The position numbers and the translations under genes are program-made. Below are positions 27,434-37,035 of a DNA stretch of 44,351 bases, one piece after another (the stretch's first letter is position 1; every line of letters begins with the position of its first letter). The stretch spans positions 1 to 44,351 of the forward strand of contig NZ_JACHOQ010000014.1 of NCBI RefSeq assembly GCF_014199955.1, written 5' to 3'. Source of the DNA: Brevundimonas aurantiaca. GTDB lineage: Bacteria > Pseudomonadota > Alphaproteobacteria > Caulobacterales > Caulobacteraceae. The notes beneath the pieces are model-generated. The model was not told the origin of the DNA, ran no database searches, and was given only the letters and a program-made list of their open reading frames with translations.

Positions 27434-29475
27434 ACCGCCTCACGCATCTGCGCCTCCTGCTGCTGGCCCTTGGCGACCAGGTGGCCCACGTCCAGGATCA
27501 GGGCGACGCCGCCGTCGCCCAGGATGGTGGCCCCCGAGAAGGTCGGCAGGCCGGAATGAAGCTTGGACATCGACTTGATCACCGTCTGGTGGTCGCCGAT
27601 GATCTGATCGACGACCAGGCCGATCCGCTCTGCGCCGGTGGAGACGACCACCACCTTCTGATGCAGTTCGGGCGGGGTGCCGGTGTCGAACATCTCGCGC
27701 AGGCGCAGGAAGGGCACCAGGCTGTTGCGCAGGGAGATGAAGCTGCGGCCGCGCGAACGCAGATCCTCGTCCAGCGACAGCTCCAGACACTCCTCGACCG
27801 CGTCCAGCGGAATGACGTAGCGGCCGTGGCCGACGCGAACCAGAAGGCCGTCGATGATGGCCAGGGTCAGGGGGATGCGCAGCGACACCTCCGACCCCTC
27901 TCCGGGCCGGCTGGCGATGTCGATGGAGCCGCGCAGGCCCTCAATGGTGCGTTTGACCACATCCATGCCGACGCCGCGGCCCGACAGGTTGGTGACCGCC
28001 GCCGCCGTCGAGAAGCCGGGATGGAAGATCATCTGCAGCAGGTCATGGTCGCTGATCGCCGCGCCGGGCTCGATCAGCCCCTGGCTCTCGGCCTTGGCGC
28101 GGACGCGGTCGCGGTCGATGCCCCGGCCGTCGTCGCGGATGGTGATGACCACTTCGCCGCCCGACTGATGGGCCGACAGGCGGATGCGGCCCGTAGCCGG
28201 CTTGCCGGCGGCGGCCCGGTCCTCGGCCGTTTCCAGACCGTGGTCGGCGGCGTTGCGGATCAGGTGGACCAGGGGGTCGGCCAGACGCTCGATGACGGTC
28301 TTGTCGATCTCGGTGCTCTCGCCGTCGGTCGACAGTTCGATCGCCTTGCCCGTCTCGCGCGCCAGGTCGTGGACCAGGCGGCGGAAACGGCCGAACAGGG
28401 TCGAGACGGGCACCATCCGCAGCACCATCATGGTGTCGCGCAGTTCGCCGGACAGGCGCTCGATTTCTTCCGACACGGCGCGCAGGGCCACGTCGGTCCC
28501 GCCGGCGGCGATCTGGCTCAGGCGGGACTGGGCGATGACCAGTTCGCCGACCCGGTCCATCAGCTCATCCAGGCGGTCGGCCGGAACGCGCACGCTCTCA
28601 GCAGCCTTGGCGGCCTTGGCGCCGCCTGCTTCAGCCGGTTCGGCGGCGGGCGCAGCAGGGGCGACGGCGGCGGGCTTGGCCGCCGAAACCGGAGCCTGAG
28701 CCGGCTCGGCGGCGGCCTGGACCGGGGCGTCTTGGGGGGCGGCTTGGGGGGCGGCTTGGGGGGCGGCTTGGGGAGCCTCTTGCGGGGCGGCGGCTTCGGC
28801 GTCCACCGCTTCGATGCTCAGGGTCATCTCGTCCATGACGAAGATGAAGACGTCCTCGATCGCCGAGCGGCCGTGCTCGGTCGTCAGGGTGACGGTCCAG
28901 CCCAGATGGAGGTCGGTCGGCTCCATCCGGCTGAGCGGCGGCACCCGCGAGGTATCGACCACCACATGGGCCTCGCCCAGGTCGCGCAGCTCGTTCAGCA
29001 GGGCCAGGGGGTTGGCGCCGTTGCGGAAGGCGTCGGCGGGCAGTTCGAACTTCACGCGCCAGGTCGTCGCGCCGGCCTTCGGGGTCTCCGGCGCGGCGGC
29101 GCCGTCAGCCTCGCGCACTGCGCGCTCCAGATCGGCCAGCAGGGCGTCGCCTGCGGCGCCGTGATCGCCCGACGGATCCTCCAGCAGCTGTCGCATGTGG
29201 TCGCGGGCGGCCAGAACCGCAGAGACCAGATCCGTGGTCGCCGCCACCTCGCCCTTTCGGACCCGGTCGAAGGCGGTTTCGCAATGGTGGGTGAAGCCGG
29301 CCAAGGCGTCGAAGCCGAACATGGCCCCCGACCCCTTCAGCGTGTGCAGGCCGCGGAAGACGGCGTCGACCAGATCCCGGTCTTCGGGACGATCCAGCAG
29401 GTCCAGCAGGCCCTGTTCGATCAGTTCCAGGTTCTCGCGCGCCTCAACCTGGAAGATGGCGATGGCTTCGTTCAT
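27430..29475 (-). CDS. cheA: Chemotaxis histidine kinase CheA
   Basis: The 681-residue kinase has an HPt domain with phospho-histidine H44 in GLHTLKGSGAMFG. A P2-like region (TWRVKFELPADAFRNG... then EDVFIFVMDEMTLSIEAV) and a repetitive Ala/Pro/Gln linker follow. The P3 dimerisation helix (ESVRVPADRLDELMDRVGELVIAQSRL) comes next. The P4 ATPase shows HLIRNAADHGLE, IRDDGRGIDRDRV and GRGVGMDVVKRTIEGLRGSI, and the P5 CheW-like end contains VGHGRYVIPLDAVEE. It phosphorylates CheY and CheB in response to receptor state. Its start overlaps the cheY stop by four bases. Confidence 0.96.
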   Translation of the reverse strand: MNEAIAIFQVEARENLELIEQGLLDLLDRPEDRDLVDAVFRGLHTLKGSGAMFGFDALAGFTHHCETAFDRVRKGEVAATTDLVSAVLAARDHMRQLLEDPSGDHGAAGDALLADLERAVREADGAAAPETPKAGATTWRVKFELPADAFRNGANPLALLNELRDLGEAHVVVDTSRVPPLSRMEPTDLHLGWTVTLTTEHGRSAIEDVFIFVMDEMTLSIEAVDAEAAAPQEAPQAAPQAAPQAAPQDAPVQAAAEPAQAPVSAAKPAAVAPAAPAAEPAEAGGAKAAKAAESVRVPADRLDELMDRVGELVIAQSRLSQIAAGGTDVALRAVSEEIERLSGELRDTMMVLRMVPVSTLFGRFRRLVHDLARETGKAIELSTDGESTEIDKTVIERLADPLVHLIRNAADHGLETAEDRAAAGKPATGRIRLSAHQSGGEVVITIRDDGRGIDRDRVRAKAESQGLIEPGAAISDHDLLQMIFHPGFSTAAAVTNLSGRGVGMDVVKRTIEGLRGSIDIASRPGEGSEVSLRIPLTLAIIDGLLVRVGHGRYVIPLDAVEECLELSLDEDLRSRGRSFISLRNSLVPFLRLREMFDTGTPPELHQKVVVVSTGAERIGLVVDQIIGDHQTVIKSMSKLHSGLPTFSGATILGDGGVALILDVGHLVAKGQQQEAQMREAV
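28731..28774 (-). repeat. 12-bp minisatellite in the cheA linker
   Basis: CTTGGGGGGCGG is repeated about 3.6 times in tandem. On the coding strand it gives repeated Pro-Gln-Ala-Ala in the linker between P2 and P3. It is likely to vary in copy number between strains. Confidence 0.8.
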
Positions 29476-29840
29476 CGGCCCAGCACCTTCTTAGCGATCC
29501 GCACCAGCTGGTCGGGATCGAACGGTTTGGTCAGCCAGCCCGTGGCGCCCGCGGCCTTGGCCCGCGCCTTCATGCCCTCGTCGGACTCGGTGGTCAGGAA
29601 GACGATCGGCACGCCCATCTGTTCGGGCATGCGGCGCATCTCTTCGATCATGGTCAGGCCGTCCATGACCGGCATGTTCAGATCGGTGATGATCAGGTCG
29701 AAGGCGCTGGCCTTGGCCTTGGCGATGCCCTCGGCGCCGTCGCCGGCCTCGGCGACCGAATAGCCGGCGCCGGTCAGGGCGATCTTCAAGGCCATGCGGA
29801 TGCTGGGCGAGTCGTCAACGGTCAGGATGGAAGCCGTCAT
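29472..29840 (-). CDS. cheY: Chemotaxis response regulator CheY
   Basis: The 122-residue single receiver domain has the acid pair D9/D10, phosphoacceptor D53 in IITDLNMPVMDGL, and the later T and K positions in FLTTES and LTKPFD. With no output domain, it would act on a flagellar motor, CheA or another partner. It overlaps both neighbours by four bases, so the STAS-cheY-cheA genes are translationally coupled. Confidence 0.94.
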   Translation of the reverse strand: MTASILTVDDSPSIRMALKIALTGAGYSVAEAGDGAEGIAKAKASAFDLIITDLNMPVMDGLTMIEEMRRMPEQMGVPIVFLTTESDEGMKARAKAAGATGWLTKPFDPDQLVRIAKKVLGR

Positions 29841-30142
29841 TGAACCGATCCTTCATGAAACCAGAACCGCAGGTCGTCCTCGGACGCCTCGGTCAGAAAA
29901 CCCGCCGCTTCCAGCACCGGGCGAAACGCCTCGCCCGGATGCGCCAGGCTCAAGGTCTTGCCGACGGCCTGGGCCTGACGGCGCGCCGCCTCGATCAGCT
30001 GGACGCCGCACAGATCGACGGCCTGATCCTCGACCAGGTCCAGGGTGACGGCGTCGTCCTCTTCGAAGGCGTCCAGAATGGACTGGCGCAGACCCGCGAC
30101 ATTGCGAACCACCAGGGCCGCATCCACCAACACTCGTCTCAT
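29837..30142 (-). CDS. STAS-domain chemotaxis protein, first gene of the che operon
   Basis: The 101-residue protein has the STAS fold of anti-sigma-factor-antagonist relatives (VTLDLVEDQAVDLCGVQLIEAARRQAQAVGKTLSLAHPGEAF). In SpoIIAA-type members the loop reads DSSG, with a phosphorylated serine. Here it is DLCG, so the usual serine is absent. STAS genes often open alphaproteobacterial che operons, where they were sometimes named cheX. The start is set by the coding frame beginning MRRVLVDAALVV; the operon promoter must lie in the 190 bases upstream. Confidence 0.8.
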   Translation of the reverse strand: MRRVLVDAALVVRNVAGLRQSILDAFEEDDAVTLDLVEDQAVDLCGVQLIEAARRQAQAVGKTLSLAHPGEAFRPVLEAAGFLTEASEDDLRFWFHEGSVQ

Positions 30143-30196
30143 CCATCCCCCGCACGGCTATGGCGCTACAACTGGAAGCATCATTGACGTGGATGG

Positions 30197-30211
30197 TTAA
30201 ATGCCGCTCAA
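30197..30211. promoter_or_regulatory. Possible CtrA-type box upstream of the che operon
   Basis: TTAA-N7-TCAA differs by one base from the CtrA consensus TTAA-N7-TTAA. It lies 55 bases upstream of the STAS start and about 125 upstream of the divergent kinase. CtrA control of motility genes is established in Caulobacter; for this site it is inference. Confidence 0.35.
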
Positions 30212-30333
30212 GCTTGCCATACGCAGATGTACCTAGACTTGCGCGGGCAATATTTCACCGGCCCGATTTACTCCGACTTCATCTCCGTGCGGCATACTGA
30301 GGAGCTGAATCGTGTTGAGTGTTTAGGAGTTCA

Positions 30334-32208
30334 ATGTTGAACAGGTTCGCTCCTCAAGCCGAGACGGCTTACGAAGGCGATGCTTTTCACGCCCAACTCG
30401 CAGAAGCTTGTCCAGCGAATGTATGGCTGCTTAACCCCTCCGGTCGAATAGTCTACATCAACAGCGCGGCGCGGCGACTTCGAACTTCCGCTCCGAACGA
30501 CCCCGCCCAGGATTGGCGCGACATATGGCCGTCCGCCTGCCGCGCCTCGGTGGATCTTGCGGTCAGGGAGGCGCGGGCCGGTCGCGCCTTCTCCTTCCGC
30601 GCCCGGCTTTCCAGGTCCGAAGGCGCTGAGGACGGCGCGGGCCTCTATCTGAACACCCTGGTCAGCGCGGTCCGCGACGATCAAGGCCGGATCGTGCGGC
30701 TGTTGGCCAAGTCGGAGGACGTGACGGCCGAGACGGAATCGAGCGCCTTTCTGAATACGGTCATCGATGTCCTGCCCCTGGCCCTGACGGTCAAGGACGC
30801 CCGGACCGGACGCTTCATCCTGGCCAACAGGGCCGCAGAGACCCTGTTCGACCGGGTGGGGGGCCTGGCGGGGCTGAAGCCCGCCGAGGTCCTGCCTTCG
30901 AGCCTGGCCGAATGGACGGCCGCCGCCATGACCAGAGGCCGAGAGACCGCCGTGCATGAGGATCACGGCCGCGGCGGCGTCCGCTATCTGGAGGCGACCA
31001 AGGTCGCCACCTATGACGACGACGGTCTGCGCCATCTGATCGGCCTGGCGGAAGACGTGACCCAGAGACAGCGAGACGCAGACGCCCTGCGATCCGCCCT
31101 GGAGCAGGCCGAACGCGCCAATCACGCCCGCAGCGCCTTCATATCGAACATCACCCACGAGATCCGCACCCCGCTGAACGGGGTGATCGCCGGCGCCGAC
31201 CTTCTGGACAGTCGCGCCGACACCGTCGACATCCGCGAGATCGCCGCAATGATTCGGGCCTCGGCGACGTCGCTTCAGCACCGTTTCGAGGATCTGATGG
31301 CCGTGTCGCGCATGGGCGCTGCGCCCAGCGCGCCCAAGGCCGGGCCGTTCGAGCCGACCGCCTTCGCCGAACAGCTTGTCGCGCCCCACCGCGCGGCGGC
31401 GGAGGCCAAGGGTCTGGCCCTGCATCTCGAGATTTCGCCCGACCTCCCGGCCCGGCTGTTGGGCGACGCGGAGGCCCTGGGGCGCATCCTGACGCCCCTG
31501 TTGCAGAATGGACTGAAGTTCACCGACCGGGGCGAGATCCGCCTGAGGATCGAAGGCCGCGAGAACGGCGTGATCCGTTTCGCCTGTCTGGATACGGGCG
31601 TCGGCTTCGCGCCTGAAAAGAAGGACGCCCTGTTCACCCCCTTCCATCAGAGCGACGACGCCCTGACGCGGCGCTTCGGCGGCATGGGGCTGGGTCTGGC
31701 CCTGGCGCGCGAGCAGGCAAGGGCTATGGGCGGCGAGGTGGACGGCGAACCGCGCGAGGGCGGGGGCTCGGTCTTCTGGCTGGACATCCCCCTCGCCGCC
31801 GTCTGCGACGACCCGGGGGCTGCGGCGGCGCAAGGGCGAATGAACGTCCTGGTCGTCGACGATCACCCCACCAACCGGCGGATCGTCGAGATGATGCTGG
31901 ACGGCGTCGCCGACGTGGTCATGGCGGAGGACGGGGTGGAGGCGGTGGAGGCCGTGGAGCGCGAACGGTTCGACCTGATCCTGATGGACATCCAGATGCC
32001 TCGGATGGACGGAATCACGGCGGTCGCTCGCATTCGCGACCGGGAACAGGCTGCGGGTCGGCCGCCGGCGCCCATCATCATGCTGACGGCCAATACCCAG
32101 GCGGAGCATGTGGCCGCCTGTCGGGAGGCCGGGGCGAACCGTCACCTGGGCAAGCCCTTCACCTCCGCCGGGCTGTTCGGCGAAATCCAGGCCGTCATGG
32201 GTCACTGA
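30334..32208 (+). CDS. Hybrid histidine kinase with two PAS domains and a receiver
   Basis: I start at ATG 30334, with AGGAG just upstream; GTG 30319 is also in frame. The 624-residue protein has PAS domains at about 20-130 and 140-245, a coiled coil, and HisKA with H275 in SNITHEIRTPLNG. The HATPase region shows QNGLKFTD, LDTGVGF and GGMGLGLALA; a receiver domain from about 503 has D552 in LMDIQMPRMDG. No membrane span is visible, so it is a cytoplasmic sensor. Divergent from the che operon, it may respond to redox or a small ligand through the PAS domains. The phosphorelay partner is not adjacent. Confidence 0.9.
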   Translation: MLNRFAPQAETAYEGDAFHAQLAEACPANVWLLNPSGRIVYINSAARRLRTSAPNDPAQDWRDIWPSACRASVDLAVREARAGRAFSFRARLSRSEGAEDGAGLYLNTLVSAVRDDQGRIVRLLAKSEDVTAETESSAFLNTVIDVLPLALTVKDARTGRFILANRAAETLFDRVGGLAGLKPAEVLPSSLAEWTAAAMTRGRETAVHEDHGRGGVRYLEATKVATYDDDGLRHLIGLAEDVTQRQRDADALRSALEQAERANHARSAFISNITHEIRTPLNGVIAGADLLDSRADTVDIREIAAMIRASATSLQHRFEDLMAVSRMGAAPSAPKAGPFEPTAFAEQLVAPHRAAAEAKGLALHLEISPDLPARLLGDAEALGRILTPLLQNGLKFTDRGEIRLRIEGRENGVIRFACLDTGVGFAPEKKDALFTPFHQSDDALTRRFGGMGLGLALAREQARAMGGEVDGEPREGGGSVFWLDIPLAAVCDDPGAAAAQGRMNVLVVDDHPTNRRIVEMMLDGVADVVMAEDGVEAVEAVERERFDLILMDIQMPRMDGITAVARIRDREQAAGRPPAPIIMLTANTQAEHVAACREAGANRHLGKPFTSAGLFGEIQAVMGH

Positions 32209-32265
32209 CGGAAACGCGCGTCATCGCGGGCGGAACCTTGGCCTTTCGCCGCGCGCTTGAGGCGG

Positions 32266-33345
32266 ATGGTCTCTACGATCGAGAAGCTGAACCTGGAGGC
32301 GATCGAACAGTCGCCGGTCCTGCGGATCGCCGGGGCCAGCCTGACCGTCGGCGGTCTGGTCGGCGCAGGCGTGATCCTGATCGCCGCCTTCTGCGTCAGC
32401 TGGCTGATCACCCGCGCCCTGCGGCGCGTGCGCGAACGGGCCGAACGCAGCCGTCAGGCCCTGTATCTGCTGGAGCGGCTGTCCGGCTATGCGGTGATCA
32501 TACTGGGCGTCATGGCGGCCCTGTCGACGGCGGGGCTGAACCTGTCGTCCCTGGCGGTCTTCGCCGGCGCCCTGGGCATAGGCGTGGGTCTGGGCCTGCA
32601 AGGGGTGGTCAAGGAGTTCGTCTCGGGCCTGTTCCTGATATTCGACCGGATGGTCTCTGTCGGCGACTATATCGAGATCGAGGACATCGGCATTCGCGGC
32701 GCCATCATGGAGATCGGGCCGCGCGCGACGCGGGTCAGGACCAATGACAACGTCAATGTCCTGGTGCCCAATTCGCGGCTGATCGAACAGCCGGTCACCA
32801 ACTGGACGCTGAAGGGCGACACCCGGCGGATCCATGTCCCCTTCGCCGTCGCCTATGGATCGGATCGGGGCAGGGTGCGCGAGGCGGTGCTGGCCTGCGC
32901 CCGGTCCAGCCCCTTCACCCTGCCCGAGACCGAGGCGCGCAAGAGCCAGGTCTGGCTGGTGGGGTTCGGCGACAAGGGGCTGGAGTTCGAGCTGCTGGTC
33001 TGGCCGACGCGCGAGGCGGTCAAGCGACCGGCGGCCATGCACGCCGCCTATACTTGGCTGATCGCCGACGCCCTGGACGGCGCCGGCATCGAAGTCCCCT
33101 TTCCCCAGACCGACCTGCGGATTCGCAGCGCCTTCGGCCTGGAGGGCGACGAGGCGCTGGGCCGGTTCGGCTACGGCGATCGTGCGTGGTCGGCGACGAA
33201 CCGCCCCGCCCCGCCGCCCGGTCCGGCCCAGGGTCAGACCTCCGGCGCCAACAATGACGCCGCCGAGGACCTGATGCTGGCCGAAGACGAGGACGGGCCG
33301 CTGGAGCGCGCGCCCGACCTCCCACCGGGGCGAACGGGGGGCTGA
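32266..33345 (+). CDS. MscS-family mechanosensitive channel
   Basis: The protein is about 359 residues from ATG 32266 (MVSTIEKLNLEAIEQ); a TTG nine bases upstream is possible. Three hydrophobic spans lead to the pore helix AGALGIGVGLGLQGVVKEFVSGLFLIFD. The MscS beta domain (DYIEIEDIGIRGAIMEIGPRATRVRTNDNVNVLVPNSRL) and alpha-beta domain follow, then a low-complexity acidic tail of about 60 residues. It releases ions after osmotic downshock. It starts shortly after the kinase gene on the same strand. Confidence 0.9.
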   Translation: MVSTIEKLNLEAIEQSPVLRIAGASLTVGGLVGAGVILIAAFCVSWLITRALRRVRERAERSRQALYLLERLSGYAVIILGVMAALSTAGLNLSSLAVFAGALGIGVGLGLQGVVKEFVSGLFLIFDRMVSVGDYIEIEDIGIRGAIMEIGPRATRVRTNDNVNVLVPNSRLIEQPVTNWTLKGDTRRIHVPFAVAYGSDRGRVREAVLACARSSPFTLPETEARKSQVWLVGFGDKGLEFELLVWPTREAVKRPAAMHAAYTWLIADALDGAGIEVPFPQTDLRIRSAFGLEGDEALGRFGYGDRAWSATNRPAPPPGPAQGQTSGANNDAAEDLMLAEDEDGPLERAPDLPPGRTGG

Positions 33346-33402
33346 AGGCTTTTCCGTCCCGACACCCGGCGCTCACCCGAGGGCGACGGACGCTGATTGG
33401 CG

Positions 33403-35520
33403 TCAGTGTGCGGCCTTCGCCTTAAGTCGATAGGCGTGAAGCAGGGGCTCGGTATAGCCGTTCGGCTGCTCCACCCCTTGGAACACCAGGGCGCGGGCCG
33501 CCTGATAGGCCAGGTTTGTATCGGGGCTGGCGTCCGGATCGGGCGCCATGGGACGATACAGCGGGTCGCCGGCGTTCTGGGCGTCCACCTTGTCGGCCAT
33601 TCTCAGAAGGGCCGCGTCCACCTGTTCGGCGGTGCAGACGCCGTGCAACAGCCAGTTGGCGATATGCTGGGAGCTGATCCGCAGGGTGGCGCGGTCCTCC
33701 ATCAGGCCGATGTCGTGAATGTCGGGCACCTTGGAGCAGCCGACCCCCTGGTCGATCCAGCGGACGACATAGCCCAGAATGCCCTGGGCGTTGTTGTCCA
33801 GCTCGGCCTTCACCTCCTCCTCGGACCAGTTGACGCCGTTCGCCAGGGGCGGGGTCAGCAGATCGTCCAGCCCCGGCGTCGGCCGCGTCGCGACCTCGGC
33901 CTGGACGGCGAAGACATCGACCGCGTGATAGTGGAGCGCGTGCAGGGTCGCGGCCGTCGGGCTGGGCGTCCAGGCGGTGTTGGCGCCGGTCCTGGGGTGG
34001 CCGATCTTCTGCTCCAGCATGTCGGCCATCCGGTCGGGGGCGGCCCACATGCCCTTGCCGATCTGGGCCTTGCCCGACAGGCCGCATTTCAGGCCGATGG
34101 CGACGTTGCGCGCCTCATAGGCGGCGATCCAGGCGCTGGACTTGACGTCGCCCTTTCGCACCACCGGGCCGGCCCGCATGGCGGTGTGGATCTCGTCTCC
34201 GGTGCGGTCGAGGAAGCCGGTGTTGATGAAGACGATCCGGTCCCTCACCGCATGGATGCAGGCGGCCAGATTGGCCGAGGTGCGGCGCTCCTCGTCCATC
34301 ACCCCGACCTTGATCGTGTGGCGCGGCAGGGCCAGCAGATCCTCGACCGCGTCGAACAGACGGTTGGTGAAGCCGCACTCGTCCGGCCCGTGCATCTTGG
34401 GCTTGACGATATAGACCGAGCCGGTCGCGCTGTTGGACAGCCCGCCCAGCCCCTTGATGTCGTAGAGCGCGATCAGGCTGGTGACGACGGCGTCCAAAAT
34501 CCCTTCCGGCGCCTCGGACCCGTCCGGCAGCCGGACGGCGGGGGTGGTCATCAGATGGCCGACGTTGCGCACGAACAGCAGCGAACGCCCCTTCAGCGTC
34601 AGGGTCGAACCGTCCGGCGCGATGAAGGCCCGGTCCGGGTTCAGGCGGCGGGTCAGGGTCTTGCCGCCCTTGTCGAAGGTCTCGACCAGGTCGCCCTTCA
34701 TCAGACCCAGCCAGTTGCGATAGGCGCAGACCTTGTCCGCCGCATCGACGGCGGCCACCGAATCCTCCAGGTCGCAGATGGTGGTCAGGGCCGATTCCAG
34801 CACAACATCGGCGATTCCGGCCGGATCGGTGCGCCCGACCGGATGGGCGCGATCGACGATCACCTCGATATGGAGGCCGTTGTGGCGGAACAGGCGCGAG
34901 CCTTCCGTCCGTCCCACGAACTGGGCTGCATCCTTCAGCACGACGGCGTCCGCCTCGGTCAGATCGGACCATGAGCCTTGGGCCAGAGGCACGGCCTCGT
35001 CCAGAAACGCCTTGGCGCGGGCCACGACCCGGGCGCCGCGTTCGGGATCATAGCCGCCGCCTTTCGGCAGGTCGCCCAGGGCGTCCGTCCCGTAAAGGGC
35101 GTCATACAGACTGCCCCAGCGGGCGTTGGCCGCGTTCAGCAGGAAACGGGCGTTTAGAATCGGGACCACCAGCTGCGGCCCCGCCATCCGGGCGATCTCG
35201 GCGTCCACCCCGGTCGTGCCGATGGTGAAGGGCTGAGGCTCTTCAACCAGATAGCCGATCTCGCGCAGGAAGGTCTGGGCGGCGGCGACGTCATAGGGCC
35301 GGCCTCGACGCCCGTCGTGCCAGTCGTCGATCCGGGCCTGAAGGGCGTCGCGATGGGCCAGAAGGGCGCGGTTTTCCGGGGCGAACCGGGCGAAGACGGC
35401 CGCCGTTCCCGACCAGAAGCCCGCCGGGTCCAGACCCAGGCCCGGCAAGACCTCCTGTTCGATCAGGCCCGCGAGTTCGGCCGCGACCTGCAATCCAGCG
35501 CGATCTTCATAAACGGTCAT
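33403..35520 (-). CDS. glcB: Malate synthase G
   Basis: The 705-residue protein matches malate synthase G over its full length. It condenses glyoxylate with acetyl-CoA in the glyoxylate and glycolate routes. I start at ATG 35520 ([29 protein letters not shown]) with GGAA nearby; the longer frame lacks family sequence. Active-site segments include [34 protein letters not shown], and [19 protein letters not shown], the last containing the catalytic aspartate. Isocitrate lyase is not in the window. A CGTGATCACG palindrome lies about 40 bases upstream of the start. Confidence 0.96.
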   Translation of the reverse strand: MTVYEDRAGLQVAAELAGLIEQEVLPGLGLDPAGFWSGTAAVFARFAPENRALLAHRDALQARIDDWHDGRRGRPYDVAAAQTFLREIGYLVEEPQPFTIGTTGVDAEIARMAGPQLVVPILNARFLLNAANARWGSLYDALYGTDALGDLPKGGGYDPERGARVVARAKAFLDEAVPLAQGSWSDLTEADAVVLKDAAQFVGRTEGSRLFRHNGLHIEVIVDRAHPVGRTDPAGIADVVLESALTTICDLEDSVAAVDAADKVCAYRNWLGLMKGDLVETFDKGGKTLTRRLNPDRAFIAPDGSTLTLKGRSLLFVRNVGHLMTTPAVRLPDGSEAPEGILDAVVTSLIALYDIKGLGGLSNSATGSVYIVKPKMHGPDECGFTNRLFDAVEDLLALPRHTIKVGVMDEERRTSANLAACIHAVRDRIVFINTGFLDRTGDEIHTAMRAGPVVRKGDVKSSAWIAAYEARNVAIGLKCGLSGKAQIGKGMWAAPDRMADMLEQKIGHPRTGANTAWTPSPTAATLHALHYHAVDVFAVQAEVATRPTPGLDDLLTPPLANGVNWSEEEVKAELDNNAQGILGYVVRWIDQGVGCSKVPDIHDIGLMEDRATLRISSQHIANWLLHGVCTAEQVDAALLRMADKVDAQNAGDPLYRPMAPDPDASPDTNLAYQAARALVFQGVEQPNGYTEPLLHAYRLKAKAAH

Positions 35521-35558
35521 GGGGAACCCTTTCCGGCGGCGGCCAGGCTGTAACAATG

Positions 35559-35568
35559 CGTGATCACG
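35559..35568. promoter_or_regulatory. Palindrome upstream of malate synthase G
   Basis: CGTGATCACG is a perfect 10-base palindrome in the 172-base divergent space between glcB and the DUF1345 gene. It could be an operator for a GntR-type or similar regulator, but no regulator is adjacent. Confidence 0.35.
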
Positions 35569-35692
35569 TAAGCCGACCACGCCGGGCTTCGCAAGGGTCA
35601 CGTCGCGTCAGCCCCTTCGCTTTTCGTCTAGGGGCGCGCGGGGGCTCGGTGGCCCCTTGCCGAGGGCGCGTCGGGCGTCATGATCGGCGGTC

Positions 35693-36343
35693 ATGAGCCT
35701 GTTTCGCCCCCTTCGCCTCTACGGCGTCCTCCTCGCCAGCCTGGGGGTGGTGATCGCCGTCGCCCTCTTCACCCCTGTGGCCGACGACGCCTTGACCCGG
35801 ACGGCCTATGGCTGGATCGCCGGGGTCGCGGTCTTCATCGCCGCCACCCTGGCGCGGATGGCACGGGCCCAGGACGCCGATGCGATCCGCCGGCGCGCCG
35901 CCGCCCTGGATCAGACCGGCGCGGCCGTCCTGCCGCTCAGCCTTCTGGCGGCGGCGGCCAGCGTCGTCGTGGTGGTCGGCGAGGCGCGCAGCCACGGCTC
36001 TCCCCTGACGGGCGGCCTGCTGGCCCTCGGGACGGTCGCCCTGTCCTGGACCTTCATCCATCTGATGTTCGCCCTGCACTACGCCCACGCCTTCTATCAG
36101 CGGGACCACGAGGGCGGGGACCGCGGCGGCCTGATGTTTCCCGGCGAGACCCAGCCCGACTATTGGGATTTTCTGCATTTCGCCCTGATCATCGGCGTAG
36201 CCTGCCAGACGGCTGATGTGCAGATCAGCGACCGGGGGGTCCGTCGGCTGTCCAGCGTCCACAGCCTGACCGCCTTCGTCTTCAACACCGTGATCGTGGC
36301 CCTGGCGGTCAATCTGGCGGTGGGCGCCCTGGGTGCGGGGTGA
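35693..36343 (+). CDS. DUF1345 membrane protein
   Basis: The 216-residue protein has about five hydrophobic spans and the DUF1345 (PF07077) core: WTFIHLMFALHYAHAFYQ, then GGLMFPGETQPDYWDFLHFALIIGVACQTADVQISDRGVR. The family has no known function. The start ATG follows a GATCGGCGGTC stretch with no strong ribosome site. It is divergent from glcB. Confidence 0.85.
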   Translation: MSLFRPLRLYGVLLASLGVVIAVALFTPVADDALTRTAYGWIAGVAVFIAATLARMARAQDADAIRRRAAALDQTGAAVLPLSLLAAAASVVVVVGEARSHGSPLTGGLLALGTVALSWTFIHLMFALHYAHAFYQRDHEGGDRGGLMFPGETQPDYWDFLHFALIIGVACQTADVQISDRGVRRLSSVHSLTAFVFNTVIVALAVNLAVGALGAG

Positions 36344-36482
36344 TGGGGCGGGGTGACGGGCGCGGACTGAGCCCGCCGGTCACAAAGGCTTAACCGCGTC
36401 CGTGAACGGGACTGCAAGCCCAGGCGGCTAGAAGGGGGATCACGGACGACATCGCGTCCGGATCGCCGAAGGCGTCGCGCCC

Positions 36483-36857
36483 ATGCTGTTTCTTCTGAAC
36501 GACGTCGTGTTCGACCTGGACGAGGCCTGCCCGGTCACGCCCGCCGACGCGCGCCGGTTCGAGAAGCTGGGCTTCGACTATGTGCTGGAGCTGGGTTGCG
36601 AGCTGTTCGCCGAGGATCCGCTGCTGCACCGCAACGATCCCGCTCGGGCGCGCCGCCTGGCCTGGCTGATCGCCGAGCGCAGCCCGGACGTCAACGCCGC
36701 CCTGTTCGCCGCGCCCGAGGCCGGGTGCAATCCCGATCTGGTCGAGCCGCGCTTCTGCACCCTGCCCGACGCCGTCATGGGACAGCTGCACGACAAGGGC
36801 CGTCGCCTCGACGCGATCGCCGCCGATCGCGCCGTCTGGAACCGTCTGGCCGCTTGA
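36483..36857 (+). CDS. Conserved-looking hypothetical protein
   Basis: The 124-residue acidic protein (MLFLLNDVVFDLDEACPVTPADARRFEKLGF) has no membrane span and no domain I can name. It has normal codon use and GAAGG upstream of its ATG, which supports expression. Cysteines at VELGC-type and EAGCNPDLVEPRFCTLP positions could bind metal. It converges on the small membrane protein gene below. Confidence 0.6.
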   Translation: MLFLLNDVVFDLDEACPVTPADARRFEKLGFDYVLELGCELFAEDPLLHRNDPARARRLAWLIAERSPDVNAALFAAPEAGCNPDLVEPRFCTLPDAVMGQLHDKGRRLDAIAADRAVWNRLAA

Positions 36858-36879
36858 CGCGGCGGCCTTCAAACCCGCG

Positions 36880-37035
36880 TCAGAGCGCCGTGAACAGGAT
36901 GTGCACGACGGCGGCCACGGCGAAGATGAAGCCGAAGCCCATCGCCAGCCCTACGGCCGGGTGCATCTTGTGCGGGCGCTCGTAGGACGAGCGATCGAGG
37001 CCGGAAACGCGGTCTTGTGGATGGATCACAGCCAT
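36880..37035 (-). CDS. 51-residue single-pass membrane protein
   Basis: From ATG 37035 the minus strand encodes MAVIHPQDRVSGLDRSS, a short hydrophilic head, followed by a hydrophobic span (VGLAMGFGFIFAVAAVVHILF) and a TGA at 36880-36882. AAGGA sits eight bases upstream of the ATG. The gene is shorter than common ORF cut-offs. No family is recognised. The stop lies 22 bases past the convergent hypothetical gene. Confidence 0.65.
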   Translation of the reverse strand: MAVIHPQDRVSGLDRSSYERPHKMHPAVGLAMGFGFIFAVAAVVHILFTAL

